From contig JAQFWX010000139.1 in assembly GCA_027605045.1 (NCBI GenBank), forward strand, positions 1-64,000: 64,000 nt of DNA, in the 5' to 3' direction. The notes beneath the pieces are model-generated. The model saw only the letters and a list, made by a program, of their open reading frames with translations, was not told the DNA's origin and did no database searches. How positions within the stretch are numbered: position 1 is the first letter of the stretch; every line of letters begins with the position of its first letter. The stretch comes from Phallus indusiatus. Lineage: Eukaryota > Basidiomycota > Agaricomycetes > Phallales > Phallaceae. Positions 1-11,651 of this stretch are shown here, one piece after another. The translations under genes and the position numbers were made by a program.

Positions 1-891
1 TCCTCAGGTTTAATCTCGAGGTACTTTCGTATTACTGGGGTAAGAGGAGCAATGAATCTGCGTCAAGTCAAAACTCGTTTCGTGCGAAAAGTAGATAAGT
101 ACACTTACTCCTCAATCCGTTCGGGGAAGATATTCTTGTAAGCTTCAAAGGCCTGTCGGCTAACTTGGCGGATGCCAGCATCCTTATCTCGACCTGTGAG
201 CCGAATCATTTCTTCGATAACTGTAGCTTTACTTCTAATTTCCTTTTGGGACCAGTCCCATTTATTTAAGGCCCGTAAAACGCCTTCGATAGCGATCATT
301 CTTCCTGTTGCTGCTTTGCTTTCTTTGCAGACCGATACCAAATGAGGTAGTATGGAGGGAATATGACAATACCCGATAACAAGAGCTACGGCAGCTTGTG
401 AACGCGTAACATATAATTTATTAGCCCGATTTGAAAGCCGTAAAATAGGGGAATGTAAATCGAGACAAGGGGTTCAAAATCCGATCCCATCCGTGGTGCA
501 ACCACGCAGATACAGTCCAGCACGGCGGCCGACAAACGAGTTCTTTCGGAATTTAACTGCAAAAGCTAATTAATGCAATAATATAACATAAATAAACAAA
601 ATACGGACCGCACTGATCACTGGTCTTTGTGAATTCTTGAGAACATCGACCAGGTCCTTCTTGAATTGGTGTCCTCCACCCTTGACTGCGGCACTGAATC
701 GCGCTAGTCCTCTTTCAATACGATCCCACGTCTCTTCCGTTTCTTCTAGTCCCATCACATCTCTCAATAACGAAACTTCTGCTAAGAATTGTTGCGAAGT
801 CTGGCACTGATATTCGGCTACATAAGACTATCAAACCATGGAACCAGAGGGAAAAACTTACTGGGATCTTGTCAGGAATAATTGGGGGCAT
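1..891 (-). CDS. CLASP-type microtubule-associated protein, N-terminal part (partial, frameshifted)
   Basis: The translated exons match the CLASP N-terminal TOG-like domain, which binds microtubule plus ends or the spindle. Visible stretches include EETWDRIERGLARFSAAVK (about 710-750), SERTRLSAAVLD, and the closing RQVSRQAFEAYKNIFPERIEE. Introns fit at about 558-606 and 58-108, and the last exon (57-1) stays open to the window edge, so most of the gene lies outside. The reading frame slips between codons for FEPLVSIYIP and ILRLSNRANKLYV near 448-451. One extra C in the four-C run would restore the family pattern, so this is either a sequencing error or a true lesion. The first exon is uncertain: the ATG at 891 with a donor at 861 does not join in frame to the next exon by a simple splice. 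The family assignment is firm and the start is weak. Confidence 0.75.
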
Positions 892-2865
892 TTGGAAATA
901 TTGGATGAAAAATGCAGCTAAGGATCGTCAGCCTCGTGGTGAGGAACTGCAGGCTTGAGTTAATATTTCTGGTTCGAGAGTAAGTTATGAAACCACGTGA
1001 TCGCGACTGGGTTTCGTCGACGCGTTACTGCCCCGTTACTTTTTCAAGTCATGTCACTTCAATTGCTTGTCCTCCAGAGTCGTCCAGAGATTTTCGCTTC
1101 CCGGTCCAGGAGCATCTTGCTCTTATTCAAAGATCTGACTAGCGAGTTATGTCAACGAAGGACCAGTTGAGGACCGGTCCGTACACACTTTTTTCATAGG
1201 TTAATAAGCGATCGGCCCTTGCGGGTTTTGTGAATATACTTCGAAAGGCATACATTATGAACTTTAAGTAGGATCAAATGACAATTCGAGGGATAATCTT
1301 AAAAGAAAGACACCGGTACGGCGTCTTCGGACCATATTATTTTTATGTAGGTAGATTTTTGAGTATGCACTCAAAAGATTCTTCTTGTAATATTCACAGA
1401 TATCAGGTAACCAGAAACGACAAACAGAGGTAAATACCGTGTCCAATGTGCCTCGCCACTTTCTGTTCTGTCCAAAATTTCCGATACGACAGGATACGAC
1501 TCGAGTCAAATCTATGCCTCATTCTTTTTCCCTAGCCTTTTTTTACTCCCGGACCCGGGCCGTACCATCAATCAATCTGAGGAGGGTAGAACAGCCCAAT
1601 TTCCCCAGCCATACGCTAATACCCGGAAGTTACAATAGCCGTTGATTTTGGGAATGTTCTTTTCAAATGATACTCATCAATATAGGCATTGCGTTGCAAG
1701 CGATAATGAGATCGTCTTATACGAAACCAAATAACATTCAGATTTGGCTATGCCCACTAAACGTAAGCGTTATCAATTAGATAAATGTACAGATTCATTC
1801 ACGTGCCTCATTTCGCAATCCAATATGTCCGAAGACTTGACAGGACGCTTGAATCCAAGTTTTTACCCTGCTCATCTCCGTCCTAAGGCTAGTTTAGGTG
1901 CAGTCCTTTATGAGCGCAGATGTTATCCTATTGCTAATTCGCTTCACATTTTATAAGAAATTGTTCTGCAAATTTGGCTGAGATTTGCCAAGTTTTTTTG
2001 TGAATTTCCATATGCATCACCCGTGGCCGGCGGGAATATAAGCATAGCATGCTCGCGTATGCCAGACACGCCTCTCGCGCCGAAATCCTCAGGTTCATTC
2101 TTAAGCCAAAAGTGTTTCCTCTTGCTGAGCGTCAGCTTCTAAGAATACGTTCGAGATAAACACGCCTTATTACGTAGGTGTTGAAGTGGGGTTCACGAGC
2201 GTTTTTTATCACCCCCGCATCAATTGGTCATGAATGTACGTACTTTAGTGGTCGGACTTCACGTGGAGGAATAATAAGGAGAATCGATGAGTTACCGTTC
2301 CTGACCGGCACCAAGACTTCAATTCTGTCAATTCGTGTTCACATCGGGAGAAAGGGCCAAGCCATGTGATCTTAGGTTTTAGTTTTAAAGTTCAAATAAA
2401 TTAAGTCAGAACACTTCTTATCACGATCGACTCTGCAAGTCGACTATCGCCCATCAAAAACACGGACCGGGTATCTGTACATGTATGTATAGATAAATAT
2501 ACGGCTACATTATTTGCGAAAACCTTTATATGATGTCACATCTTCGAGATTGATTTGCAAAATAAGATTAAGCGCACTATTACAAATTGCACTTCACTCC
2601 ATATATTCACAAGCAGGAAAAAATGAGCAAAATTAGATGATCTGTATTCAATGTTTCGTGTAAGAAGAACAGAGTTATTACAACGTCGTAGATACGACCT
2701 CAAGGACAGATTTAACAAGAAAAGAAGACTACGAATTATGTAGATTATGATACTGCTGGGGTCATAGCGGAAATAAGCCAAAAGATTTCTGGACAAATTA
2801 TTCGGAAGGCTCGGAGTAGGGAGTAGCCCATGCTAAAAAGTCAAGAACTTGTCAGATATAGTCTT
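892..2865. other. Intergenic, no gene recognised
   Basis: About 2 kb between the CLASP-type gene start and the 3' end of the dioxygenase gene. All open frames are under 90 codons, have mixed base composition and resemble nothing I know. I see no tRNA signature and no terminal inverted repeats. The part next to 891 must hold the CLASP promoter. Confidence 0.5.
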
Positions 2866-4053
2866 TTACCGCATGACAGGCATACCATAGATATTGGCAC
2901 CGACTGAGTAATCGTGCTCAGGGTCGCGATTGGCGGTGGCGGGCCAGTATTTCGAGCGATGTTCGTAATACTCTGTATGCACGTTTTCTCCTTCACGTTG
3001 CGTGGAATATCTGAAAGGAAGAATTGAGTTCTATGCCGTTAAAACATACAAAAGTTACGACTTACGTTGCATATAGGCAGGCACGTCCTGAGTCGGTGTG
3101 GTTTGGACCAGACCGATGTGCGAGATACGAGTCGAATATGAGAGCTTGGCCTGAGCGAAGCCTTTGTCATAGAAAATGCTGTCATTGAAAATTAATAATT
3201 ACCTGGTTCAAGGGGTATCGCCTTCCATTCGTGCGCTTTAGTCCATTCATCGGTTATGGTTTTGCCTCCTACTGTCGGAATGGGGTTTGTTCTGCCATCA
3301 ACATGGCTGCCCGGTACAACTTCCAAGCAGCCATTCTCAACGGTAGCTCTTTCTACCGCAATGAGTAGCGTAGTATGTATCTTATCCTTCAAAGATTTGA
3401 TATGCTCATAAGACGAAGCGTCAATATGAGGGTCGTAGCCGCCGGCCTTAGCGACTTTATAATCTAAATTTAGAAAGTATCAGCAACTTATGTGCTCACG
3501 AAAATAATACCTACTAATTTTTTCCTAACAATGAATAGATCACGATGAAAAAAATCTGAAGGATAAATTGAGCAGTCCATACCTTGAACAAGTGTCTAGT
3601 AATCGTGTTAAAGGACTTCTTTGAAGAGCTATTAAAAGAAAAAACATACACATCTTCACCGTGGAGGTCGCTGATGGGTTTAATTAAGCGTTCTCCGCTC
3701 AACAGGTCGGCGAATCCACGATGCTCCGAGGCGAAATTCTATGAAAATTGAACAATGAAGCTATGTATTGTGAAAATTGGTTTAATTACCTCGCTAGAAC
3801 ACCGAACAATGCCCTCTTCTGTAGTCTCGTCGTACTGCAGATATGCTTTGGTGGTTTTGCCATCCCATGACTTAACTTCATTAGTCCAGGCTATAATGTT
3901 CGCCGTCTCCTCAGAGGTTAAAAGATCGCGGATAATTAGGTATCCGTTTCTTTTGTATAGTTCTATTTGAGCACGAGAAAGGTGATAAGGTCGACTATAT
4001 GTAGCATGACGGTGTTCGACAGTTGGAATGGACGGGAACGACTTGGAGAACAT
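2866..4053 (-). CDS. Phytanoyl-CoA dioxygenase (PhyH) family Fe(II)/2-oxoglutarate oxygenase
   Basis: The spliced protein shows the PhyH pattern. There is an N-terminal QIELYKRNGYLIIRDLLTSE segment, then the iron-binding HxD as YDPHIDASSYEH (about 3430), then LEVVPGSHVDGR, and later a DSIFYDKGFAQAKLSYS-type strand. The family hydroxylates small molecules or acyl-CoA using Fe(II) and 2-oxoglutarate, and the substrate cannot be read from sequence. The C-terminal exon (2866 to about 3010) ends in SVGANIYGMPVMR. At least five exons are needed. I chose the ATG at 4053 (MFSKSFPS) because a TATAAATA sits about 90 bp upstream. An in-frame ATG at 4083 is also possible. The gene has no obvious partner among its neighbours. 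Confidence 0.78.
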
Positions 4054-4141
4054 AGTATCTCGTTCCTTAGTGGAAAATAGCATGTTGATCAGGTGAAGGT
4101 TGAAGGTTGTGTAGAGATACATTTCGAGACAAAACCACCAA

Positions 4142-4149
4142 TATTTATA
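4142..4149 (-). promoter_or_regulatory. TATA box of the PhyH-family gene
   Basis: TATAAATA on the minus strand, about 90 bp upstream of the ATG at 4053. It excludes the more upstream open frame that reads through it, and so helps decide the start. Confidence 0.5.
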
Positions 4150-4623
4150 CTCGAATGCAAGCCGGTCCAACAAGCGAACAGAGGTTAAGCCGAGTTTGAA
4201 GAGATTGAGAATTCAGCGGCAATGCCACAGCGCTCATCGACTCAGATAATTGCACGTGGTTCAAAAATATCTGGGTTATTTGAGTTTTTTACGTTGAAAG
4301 TGCATGCATAAATGTTGAGTCTAAGCACCATATTCGTGGGTCGAGTAGATATATCACGTGAGCAAAGGCACCGCTTTATATGGCTGCAAGATGCGAAGAG
4401 TACGTACGAACACAAACATGAGGCTACTCCTACTTGAAACCCGGTGAATTGCCGGGTTTTTGGGCCGAGAAGATAAGCAATTTGATAAATTGATATATCA
4501 ATGTCATGAAAGTACGGAGCTGCGCCTGAGTCGTATTGGGAAAAAAAAAGCATAACTATATTTTCTAACCAAAAATTTAAATTCAAATTCTCGTACCAAG
4601 AGCATGAAGAACATCGCCAATCC
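4150..4623. other. Intergenic, no gene recognised
   Basis: A minus-strand open frame of 114 codons (4242-4586) has no family resemblance and lies between two minus-strand genes. I see nothing else here. Confidence 0.45.
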
Positions 4624-5441
4624 TTAGCGTCTCATTCGCCTTTTTTTCTTATCTCCGAACTTTTGAGCCTTCTCTAACTTACGAGCCCGTTGTTTGGCTC
4701 TTTCTACTTTACGTGCAGTCTTCGTTTGATATTTGACTTTGTGTGATCGGGGCTTTGCCGTCCCTTTTGTAACGGATGTCTGATTAATAGGGTTGGGTGG
4801 TGTAGTTCTGGGATTAAAATTGGGTTCGGAATGACTGAAATTTTGCTCGTCGCCATGGCGCAAGGAATCTATTGAAAAATCGTCCACAACGGTTACGATA
4901 GCCAGCTTTTCATCATTTTCGAATTCTAACTCTTGATCCTGAGGAAGGTCGTCCTCGTTTAAATCACTTTCGATGGCTTCGGCATCGCCTGAAAAAAATT
5001 AGATGTTATTATTTTCTGTCATAGCAAAATATATTATTAAATGTTATACTTTGAATCATCCCAAGAGCTGTTTCGACTGCTTTGGCATTCTCTGCGGCGC
5101 GTTCCGCGAGGTCTCGTCGATGCTGGGATGACGTGTTATTTCGGTCCTCTGAAAGACATAAGTGAACAGATTAAAAACCTGCTTCCTGAGCTCCAATCTC
5201 TCTTGTCTCTGTCTCTCTATTGCCTTCTTTTTTCTGACCTCCTGTTTCTGGACATTACGTTTATGAAACCCGGTCAAGTACTCCCTACCATAATGTGAGA
5301 AACGATAACCAAAATACACATGCTCAAATGATCGGGATACCTTCTAGCATCTTCGTCAAATATGACCTTTTGTGCACGCCCTTTGTTTTTGCCAAATGTA
5401 TTCGATTTAGTAGGAACACCCGTAGTTTGACGAGGAGACAT
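4624..5441 (-). CDS. RRP17: Nucleolar protein 12 / Rrp17 family (rRNA processing)
   Basis: The protein begins MSPRQTTGVPTKSNTFGKNK and continues into the family core REYLTGFHKRNVQKQEVRKK, then a second basic helix HRRDLAERAAENAKAVETAL, an acidic stretch, and a VTVVDDFSIDS motif. It ends in a Lys/Arg-rich tail (KKRRMRR) that looks like a nucleolar signal. Known members are small basic nucleolar proteins: yeast Rrp17 is a 5'-3' exonuclease in 60S ribosome maturation and human NOL12 is the homologue. Four exons join in frame, with introns near 5297-5336, 5150-5190 and 4990-5045. One acceptor was chosen by frame. The length, about 220 residues, suits the family. Confidence 0.85.
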
Positions 5442-6137
5442 GCAAAGTAGCTTATGTAAATGGCTAAATGGTTGGTAAGCAGCCTGAGAAATGTCAACCC
5501 GTTGAATGAACTTCCTTGACTTGGTTCAAATTAAACTCTCAGAATCCTGAACACGGTATCATGTTACCACTATCCCGACCATTCTCAAGTACATTTGAGG
5601 TCAAATTCTGTGCTCATAAACCTTTTATGGGTTAGAATAATACGTGAACACCGCATGCGCAATGACTCGTAAGTCCCAGCCAAGTTCACAGCTTGGGATA
5701 TCAGAAAAGCCGTCACCGACTAGCTGAGTTCTACAGCCATGATTAGACTGATTTAGACTTAACAATTTCACAGCCTTCTTTGCTGAATCCGCATCTGCCC
5801 GCGGAATTTGACTTCCCAAGTGGACTTAAGTTCGCAGGAAAGTAACTTTTCCTTAAGAGGTCCCCAGGAATTGCTACATATTCGCATTCAAAGATTCCTA
5901 ATCCCTGAAGCTAGGCTATCGTACATCCTTGTCCCTGTGTAGCGAAACGTTACACATTATCAATGACCGTCCCCCATAAACACGGACAAAGCTGGGCGCC
6001 CCCCTCATAAAGGGCGTCGCGGGAAGAGAATGGCTAAAACCAGAGCAAAACCTGCCATCATCATAATTAAGGTCTTTGTCACCCTGCAAGGGTACAAGAA
6101 TGGAAGCATCCTCTTACCAAGAAAATCTTACAACCCA
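5442..6137. other. Intergenic, no gene recognised
   Basis: About 700 bp holding the promoter of the Rrp17-type gene and the 3' flank of the NFKBIL1-like gene. No open frame looks coding. A short GC-rich hairpin (GGGCGCC...GGGCG, about 5995-6017) is the only visible structure. Confidence 0.45.
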
Positions 6138-6956
6138 TTATTCTTTTCGTAGCAACTCATTAAGGCATCTGACGACTATATCCACCCCTTCTTTAACCGC
6201 GCTCCGATCTTCTTCTACCACTCGGGGTAGTACTTTAGGCTCGAATTTATCATTATGCCAGCGTTGGATGGCTTCTCGAAGTCTTTCTCTCCGGGATTTA
6301 TTCTTCGAATGAAGATTAGACAGCAAGAAAAATGCTATGTTTTCTGGAACGATAGACGACGGAGATGAAGGAATGGAAATGAGCGGCCAGGGGATGGTTC
6401 GGAACGTGAGACGCTCATTAGAAGATGATGAGATTAACGTAGCCCATCGGCTCTGGTATCTATCCCAAGCTTCAAGTAATCGCTTGGTAGCGTGGTCGCG
6501 TTTTCTTTGCTTGCGGTCTTTATCTTCGTCATCGCTCATCATCATTCTATCTTCTTCTCTCACCCGTCGCTTCTGCCGCTCCCTAGCCTCCGCTTGGTCT
6601 TTAGTCCTCTTGATTTCCTCCTGCAGCTTTTTCGTCTTCTCCGCCTCTAGCAGAGCATTCCGACGCGCAGCCTCCGCTTGGGCCATCCATAGTTTGGCCT
6701 GCTGATCGATGCTCCTCGCCGTGGCTTCCCACCACCTTTTCTCTGCTTCCCTCTGTCTTATATGTCTTTGCGCCTCGATCTCCTCAGCCTCTCTTAGGTA
6801 GTGTTGCCATATGCAATCTCGTGTCTCTACGGTATGAGACCGTGATCGCCAGACGCCCTGCGTTTCGATCCAGGCCTGAGTCTTACCTCTCCAGAGAGGC
6901 GTAGACTCTAAAGTATGAGACTTTCGATGTGGGGTATAGGTCCCTGAGTTAGTCAT
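6138..6956 (-). CDS. NFKBIL1-like C-terminal domain protein with coiled coil
   Basis: A single-exon frame of 272 codons from the first ATG at 6956 (MTNSGTYTPHRKSH). The N-terminal third is plain. Residues about 55-170 form a long Glu/Arg/Lys/Gln-rich helix likely to be a coiled coil, with an acidic MMMSDDEDKDRK patch. The C-terminal 100 residues carry RTIPWPLISIP, then RLREAIQRWHNDKFEPKVL and VKEGVDIVVRCLNELL. This IPWP plus RWH(P/N)D(K/R)F arrangement recalls the C-terminal domain of animal NFKBIL1, and the helix with RWHxDKF recalls a J domain. No enzyme motif is present. A second gene at 59427-61365 has the same architecture. The molecular role is unknown. Confidence 0.7.
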   Translation of the reverse strand: MTNSGTYTPHRKSHTLESTPLWRGKTQAWIETQGVWRSRSHTVETRDCIWQHYLREAEEIEAQRHIRQREAEKRWWEATARSIDQQAKLWMAQAEAARRNALLEAEKTKKLQEEIKRTKDQAEARERQKRRVREEDRMMMSDDEDKDRKQRKRDHATKRLLEAWDRYQSRWATLISSSSNERLTFRTIPWPLISIPSSPSSIVPENIAFFLLSNLHSKNKSRRERLREAIQRWHNDKFEPKVLPRVVEEDRSAVKEGVDIVVRCLNELLRKE

Positions 6957-7154
6957 ATCACAGGGAGCAGACAATAATACGCCGACGTGGACAGAAGGGG
7001 TTGGTAGATGTCGGAGACATTAAGACGGCCATTGTTTTTTCCTTATTACAGATGTGGGATCCCCTTCCTGCGACTTTCATTCCGTCTTCCTCATCTTCAC
7101 GGTGCCTGTTGAGGCATTAAGAATGCGTGTGCTTGGCACTGCAACAGCGTTCTA
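6957..7154. other. Promoter side of the NFKBIL1-like gene
   Basis: A short CT/T-rich stretch between the gene start and the left end of the MITE. No gene is seen. Confidence 0.4.
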
Positions 7155-7177
7155 CAGTGGCGCGCAAAAAGAATGCA
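7155..7177 (+). repeat. Left terminal inverted repeat of the MITE
   Basis: 23 bp, starts CAGTGGCGCGC, identical in reverse complement to 7808-7830, and preceded by TA. Confidence 0.9.
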
Positions 7178-7807
7178 CGGGATGTAAGGTGCAATATCTC
7201 ACAGTAGAATAATCGGGTGACAAATGTATGAATATGCGATTGTAGATAACCCTTTTAAGAATTTTTTGAGCATACAAATTGATATTTAATGCTTGCAATT
7301 TATAGAGGTGTGAATGATTTAAGAAAAACCCCCAAAACTAACTCTCTCTAGGACATTTTTTTTTATATATATAAATGCCCATATTGTACTTTAAAATGTT
7401 CTCTTTTATTTTGACTTAGTAACCATGTGCTGAATTGCACTTCCCGGAGAGGTATGAGGGTCGCAATTTAGCCATTTTGGCCTAAAATGGCCTAAAATGG
7501 GCGGCTTTACCCCCTTAGAGGGGTTACTAAAAGCTTCATACCTCCTCAAGGAAAAGGAATTAGCTCATGGTCCTCAGCCAAAAGTTGTAGTGAAGATGTT
7601 AAAATATAAAACTAGTTCATCCCCAAGTGACAAAAAACATTCCTAAAAAATTTCAGGTAAAAGATTTTCATAAAAGCTTGATTATTTCTCTCAAACTTAA
7701 AATTCAGGCATGGGTTTATATACTCAAAATAAGCTTACGAGCACTCTCTACAATTTATATTATAAGCACTTTATTGTTAGAGCAACATAGTACAAAATAA
7801 GTGGGCA

Positions 7808-7830
7808 TGCATTCTTTTTGCGCGCCACTG
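7808..7830 (-). repeat. Right terminal inverted repeat of the MITE
   Basis: Exact inverted copy of 7155-7177, followed by the TA target duplicate at 7831-7832. Confidence 0.9.
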
Positions 7831-7832
7831 TA

Positions 7833-9297
7833 ATTTTGCTCGTGTGTTCAGTGGGCAGACCTCGTGCCATCCTCATGTACTAGCGGCAAGTAAGTCGTCT
7901 GGCTTTTTCTCAGGTTATCTTCCTGGTGCCCACATAAAGTACTATCTCATGCAATATTCATTTGTCTTTTTGGTTATACAATGATATCACCATTCAAGTT
8001 ACAACTCAGTCAAGCGTCAGTTTCTCTCAGGCTGTGGGACTTCTGTTTATGGTCGAATAATTGCCAATACAACGATTCTATCTCTCGTTTTGCGAAATAA
8101 AGAACATATTTTAAGCGATATGTGCGCACGATGCTCTTTCACAGCACCCTTTTTGTGTCGAGGGACCAAAAAAGAAACGACGGCTCGGACCGACAACTAT
8201 TAAATAATTGGTTCCAATGTTTGCACACTCAAATGAAGACATCTTGGGTCAAACGTGTTCGCGAAATAGGTTATCGTCGGACAATCTGTATTTTTTTCCC
8301 TCTTTCTTTTACGCGACAAAAGAAGACGAAAAGACTCTATTGTTCTCAAACTCCCTTATTTGGTTACTTGTGGCTGGTCTCAGGGGCTTTTCGAAGGCGG
8401 GATTTTATAAATCATATTTGACAAGTGTCAAGTTGCACTTGGTTAGGGACCAGTTTTCAATTTCCTTTTGTCCCGCGGCTTCTTTCTGTATGAACCTGAG
8501 CTGGTAGTTAGTATATGCTTCTTTGACGGAAGAATTCGAGTGAGTGTTGCACTCTGGGATTTAAAAATTGTGTTTGTATACTATGATCGGCCTGATGAAT
8601 GCGAAACAGGAACACGTATCCATCATACATATCTATGCGTTGATGAGAAGAAGCTATGTACTAATTTTTAGGGGACTAGGTAAAGTCGAGACGGAAAAAA
8701 AAATTCAATTGAAGGAGCATACGGCCTGATATATAGACTGGGCATACTAGTCTGTCAAAAAGCTTTTTGAAAAAAAAGAAAAATGTCGTAAGCCATGATT
8801 GATACATCTGCAGATCTAGCTAGCTCGAAAGTGGCGTTCGGTATTTCTGGACCACGAAAATTTCTGTACTAAAAAAATAATAAATCGTTGTTGAAATGTC
8901 CAAATCAATCCACCTCCGTCAACCAGTATGTACATGTCCTTCGTGATTGCTAATGTAGATACATATTGACTTGACATCCAGGATCGCATAATTAGAGGTC
9001 AGAATCAGCTGCCAGTGCAGGTTCATGTATCTAAACACAACTTCCGAGATGTTACGAAATGTATTCTAACAACTACAAGTACAAAAAAAACGCTCATACC
9101 CCGCATTTTTGAACCGATACGATCGGATTCCAAGGGGAGAAAAAAGTTCTAGCCCAGCTTTTTTTTTATTTAGTTCGACTTAAACTTTATTCGACACGTT
9201 CCGTCACCTCTTTTTATCATAATCAATAACGTCTATTCATTACAATCGAATACATCAAGGAATGAAATTAAGTAATAATACGAGATGCTGGTTAAGC
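7833..9297. other. Intergenic, 3' flank of polyubiquitin
   Basis: About 1.5 kb. Two overlapping 99-codon plus frames (8122-8507) lie in different frames and look like chance. The AT-rich part from 9050 to 9297 is the likely 3' untranslated region of the polyubiquitin gene. No RNA gene is recognised. Confidence 0.45.
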
Positions 9298-10701
<1,404 letters not shown>

Positions 10702-10823
10702 TCATGTCAGTACGAAATATAGCCTGAGAGAACACGGGGACAATACAGACATAAAAACGCTGCTCGTGATGGATGAGGTGGTGATAAAGGATAGGGAGAC
10801 AAGATAAGGTGGCGTTGCTGGGT

Positions 10824-10831
10824 CTTATATG
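10824..10831 (-). promoter_or_regulatory. TATA-like element of polyubiquitin
   Basis: CATATAAG on the minus strand, about 135 bp before the ATG, followed by a CT-rich leader. The match is modest. Confidence 0.35.
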
Positions 10832-11651
10832 GTAACCGCGCGGAGTCTGAATTTGTAAGCAAAAGTCACGTGGGAGAGAAGGTTCCTCTTAATTCGAAAT
10901 TCCAAAGGTTCGAGCCCATTCGATAGGCTGTGAAATCTGTTCAAAGTGCCAAATGTATTGTCTGTCAGAGAGTCAAGATTAGTTGCCAATATGAATGACA
11001 GAGCACCTAAGTATGTTGTGCACAGCACAGCACAGCGGAAGCTAATTTTGTGGCACGGCCAAGCCCGGAAAGCTGTGCTGGTGTAATAATAATCTGTTTG
11101 CTGAGCCTGTTCATTTTGCCCTCCTCGCTCTCGCTTTGTGGCGTAGTGATTTCGGATCTTTTGTTGTCATACTTGTTCACTGTCCATGTCATTTACATAA
11201 ACAGCCCGAAGAAATCCTATAATCGGTTCATTTCGTGGAGAAACACGCGTTTACCTTGACTGTGCGTGAGAAGATACACGTATGTCCTTGTCTTCCTGAA
11301 TTTCCTCACAAAGAAATTTTTCTATCAAAAAGGACTGCATTCTGATTGTGCGGTGAATCCCGGAGCAGAGTTAGTCGAGGACATTGAGCCGCGACCCTGC
11401 TATGTAGTAGTAAGCAAGTGGTGGTGAATATACATACTTTTGTCTTTCTCGTTGTTTTGAATTAAACAAAGATCTTAGATTCCAGATCACAGATTCGCTT
11501 CAATTCTTTTTGTGGGAATACACCACAAACACAGTTGCTGAAAGAGATGCGTGCGCGCCTCCCTCGCGCGTGTCTTCTTTTCTTGTTCTTTACCTTTGAC
11601 CCACACGATCGCTGGCTATAGGCGGGGGCGAGCCTCAGAAATCAAAATCAA
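10832..11651. other. Divergent intergenic region, no gene recognised
   Basis: About 800 bp separating the polyubiquitin gene (minus) and the FAM72-like gene (plus), so it holds both upstream regions. Short frames in it resemble nothing. Confidence 0.45.

Larger units (their letters stand above)
7155..7830. mobile_element. Tc1/mariner-type MITE (non-autonomous, 676 bp)
   Basis: Perfect 23-bp terminal inverted repeats lie at 7155-7177 and 7808-7830, beginning CAGTGGCGCGCAAAAAG, and each end is flanked by a TA dinucleotide (7153-7154 and 7831-7832). CAGTG(G) ends with a duplicated TA are the hallmark of Tc1/mariner transposons. The interior is AT-rich and has no reading frame for a transposase, so the element is a MITE or internal-deletion copy moved in trans. 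It contains a palindromic patch near 7470-7500 (GCCATTTT...AAAATGGC, with a GGCCTAAAAT repeat) and a short CCCCT/AGGGG hairpin at about 7511-7525. Confidence 0.88.

Noticed and set aside
6337..6705. 122-codon plus-strand ORF.
   Set aside because: Antisense shadow of the coiled-coil part of the NFKBIL1-like gene.
8122..8507. Two overlapping 99-codon plus-strand frames.
   Set aside because: They overlap in different frames, have no family likeness and lie in AT-rich flank with no splice or promoter support.
10885..10935. GGTTCGAGCCC, a possible tRNA B box.
   Set aside because: No matching A box, acceptor stem or cloverleaf around it.
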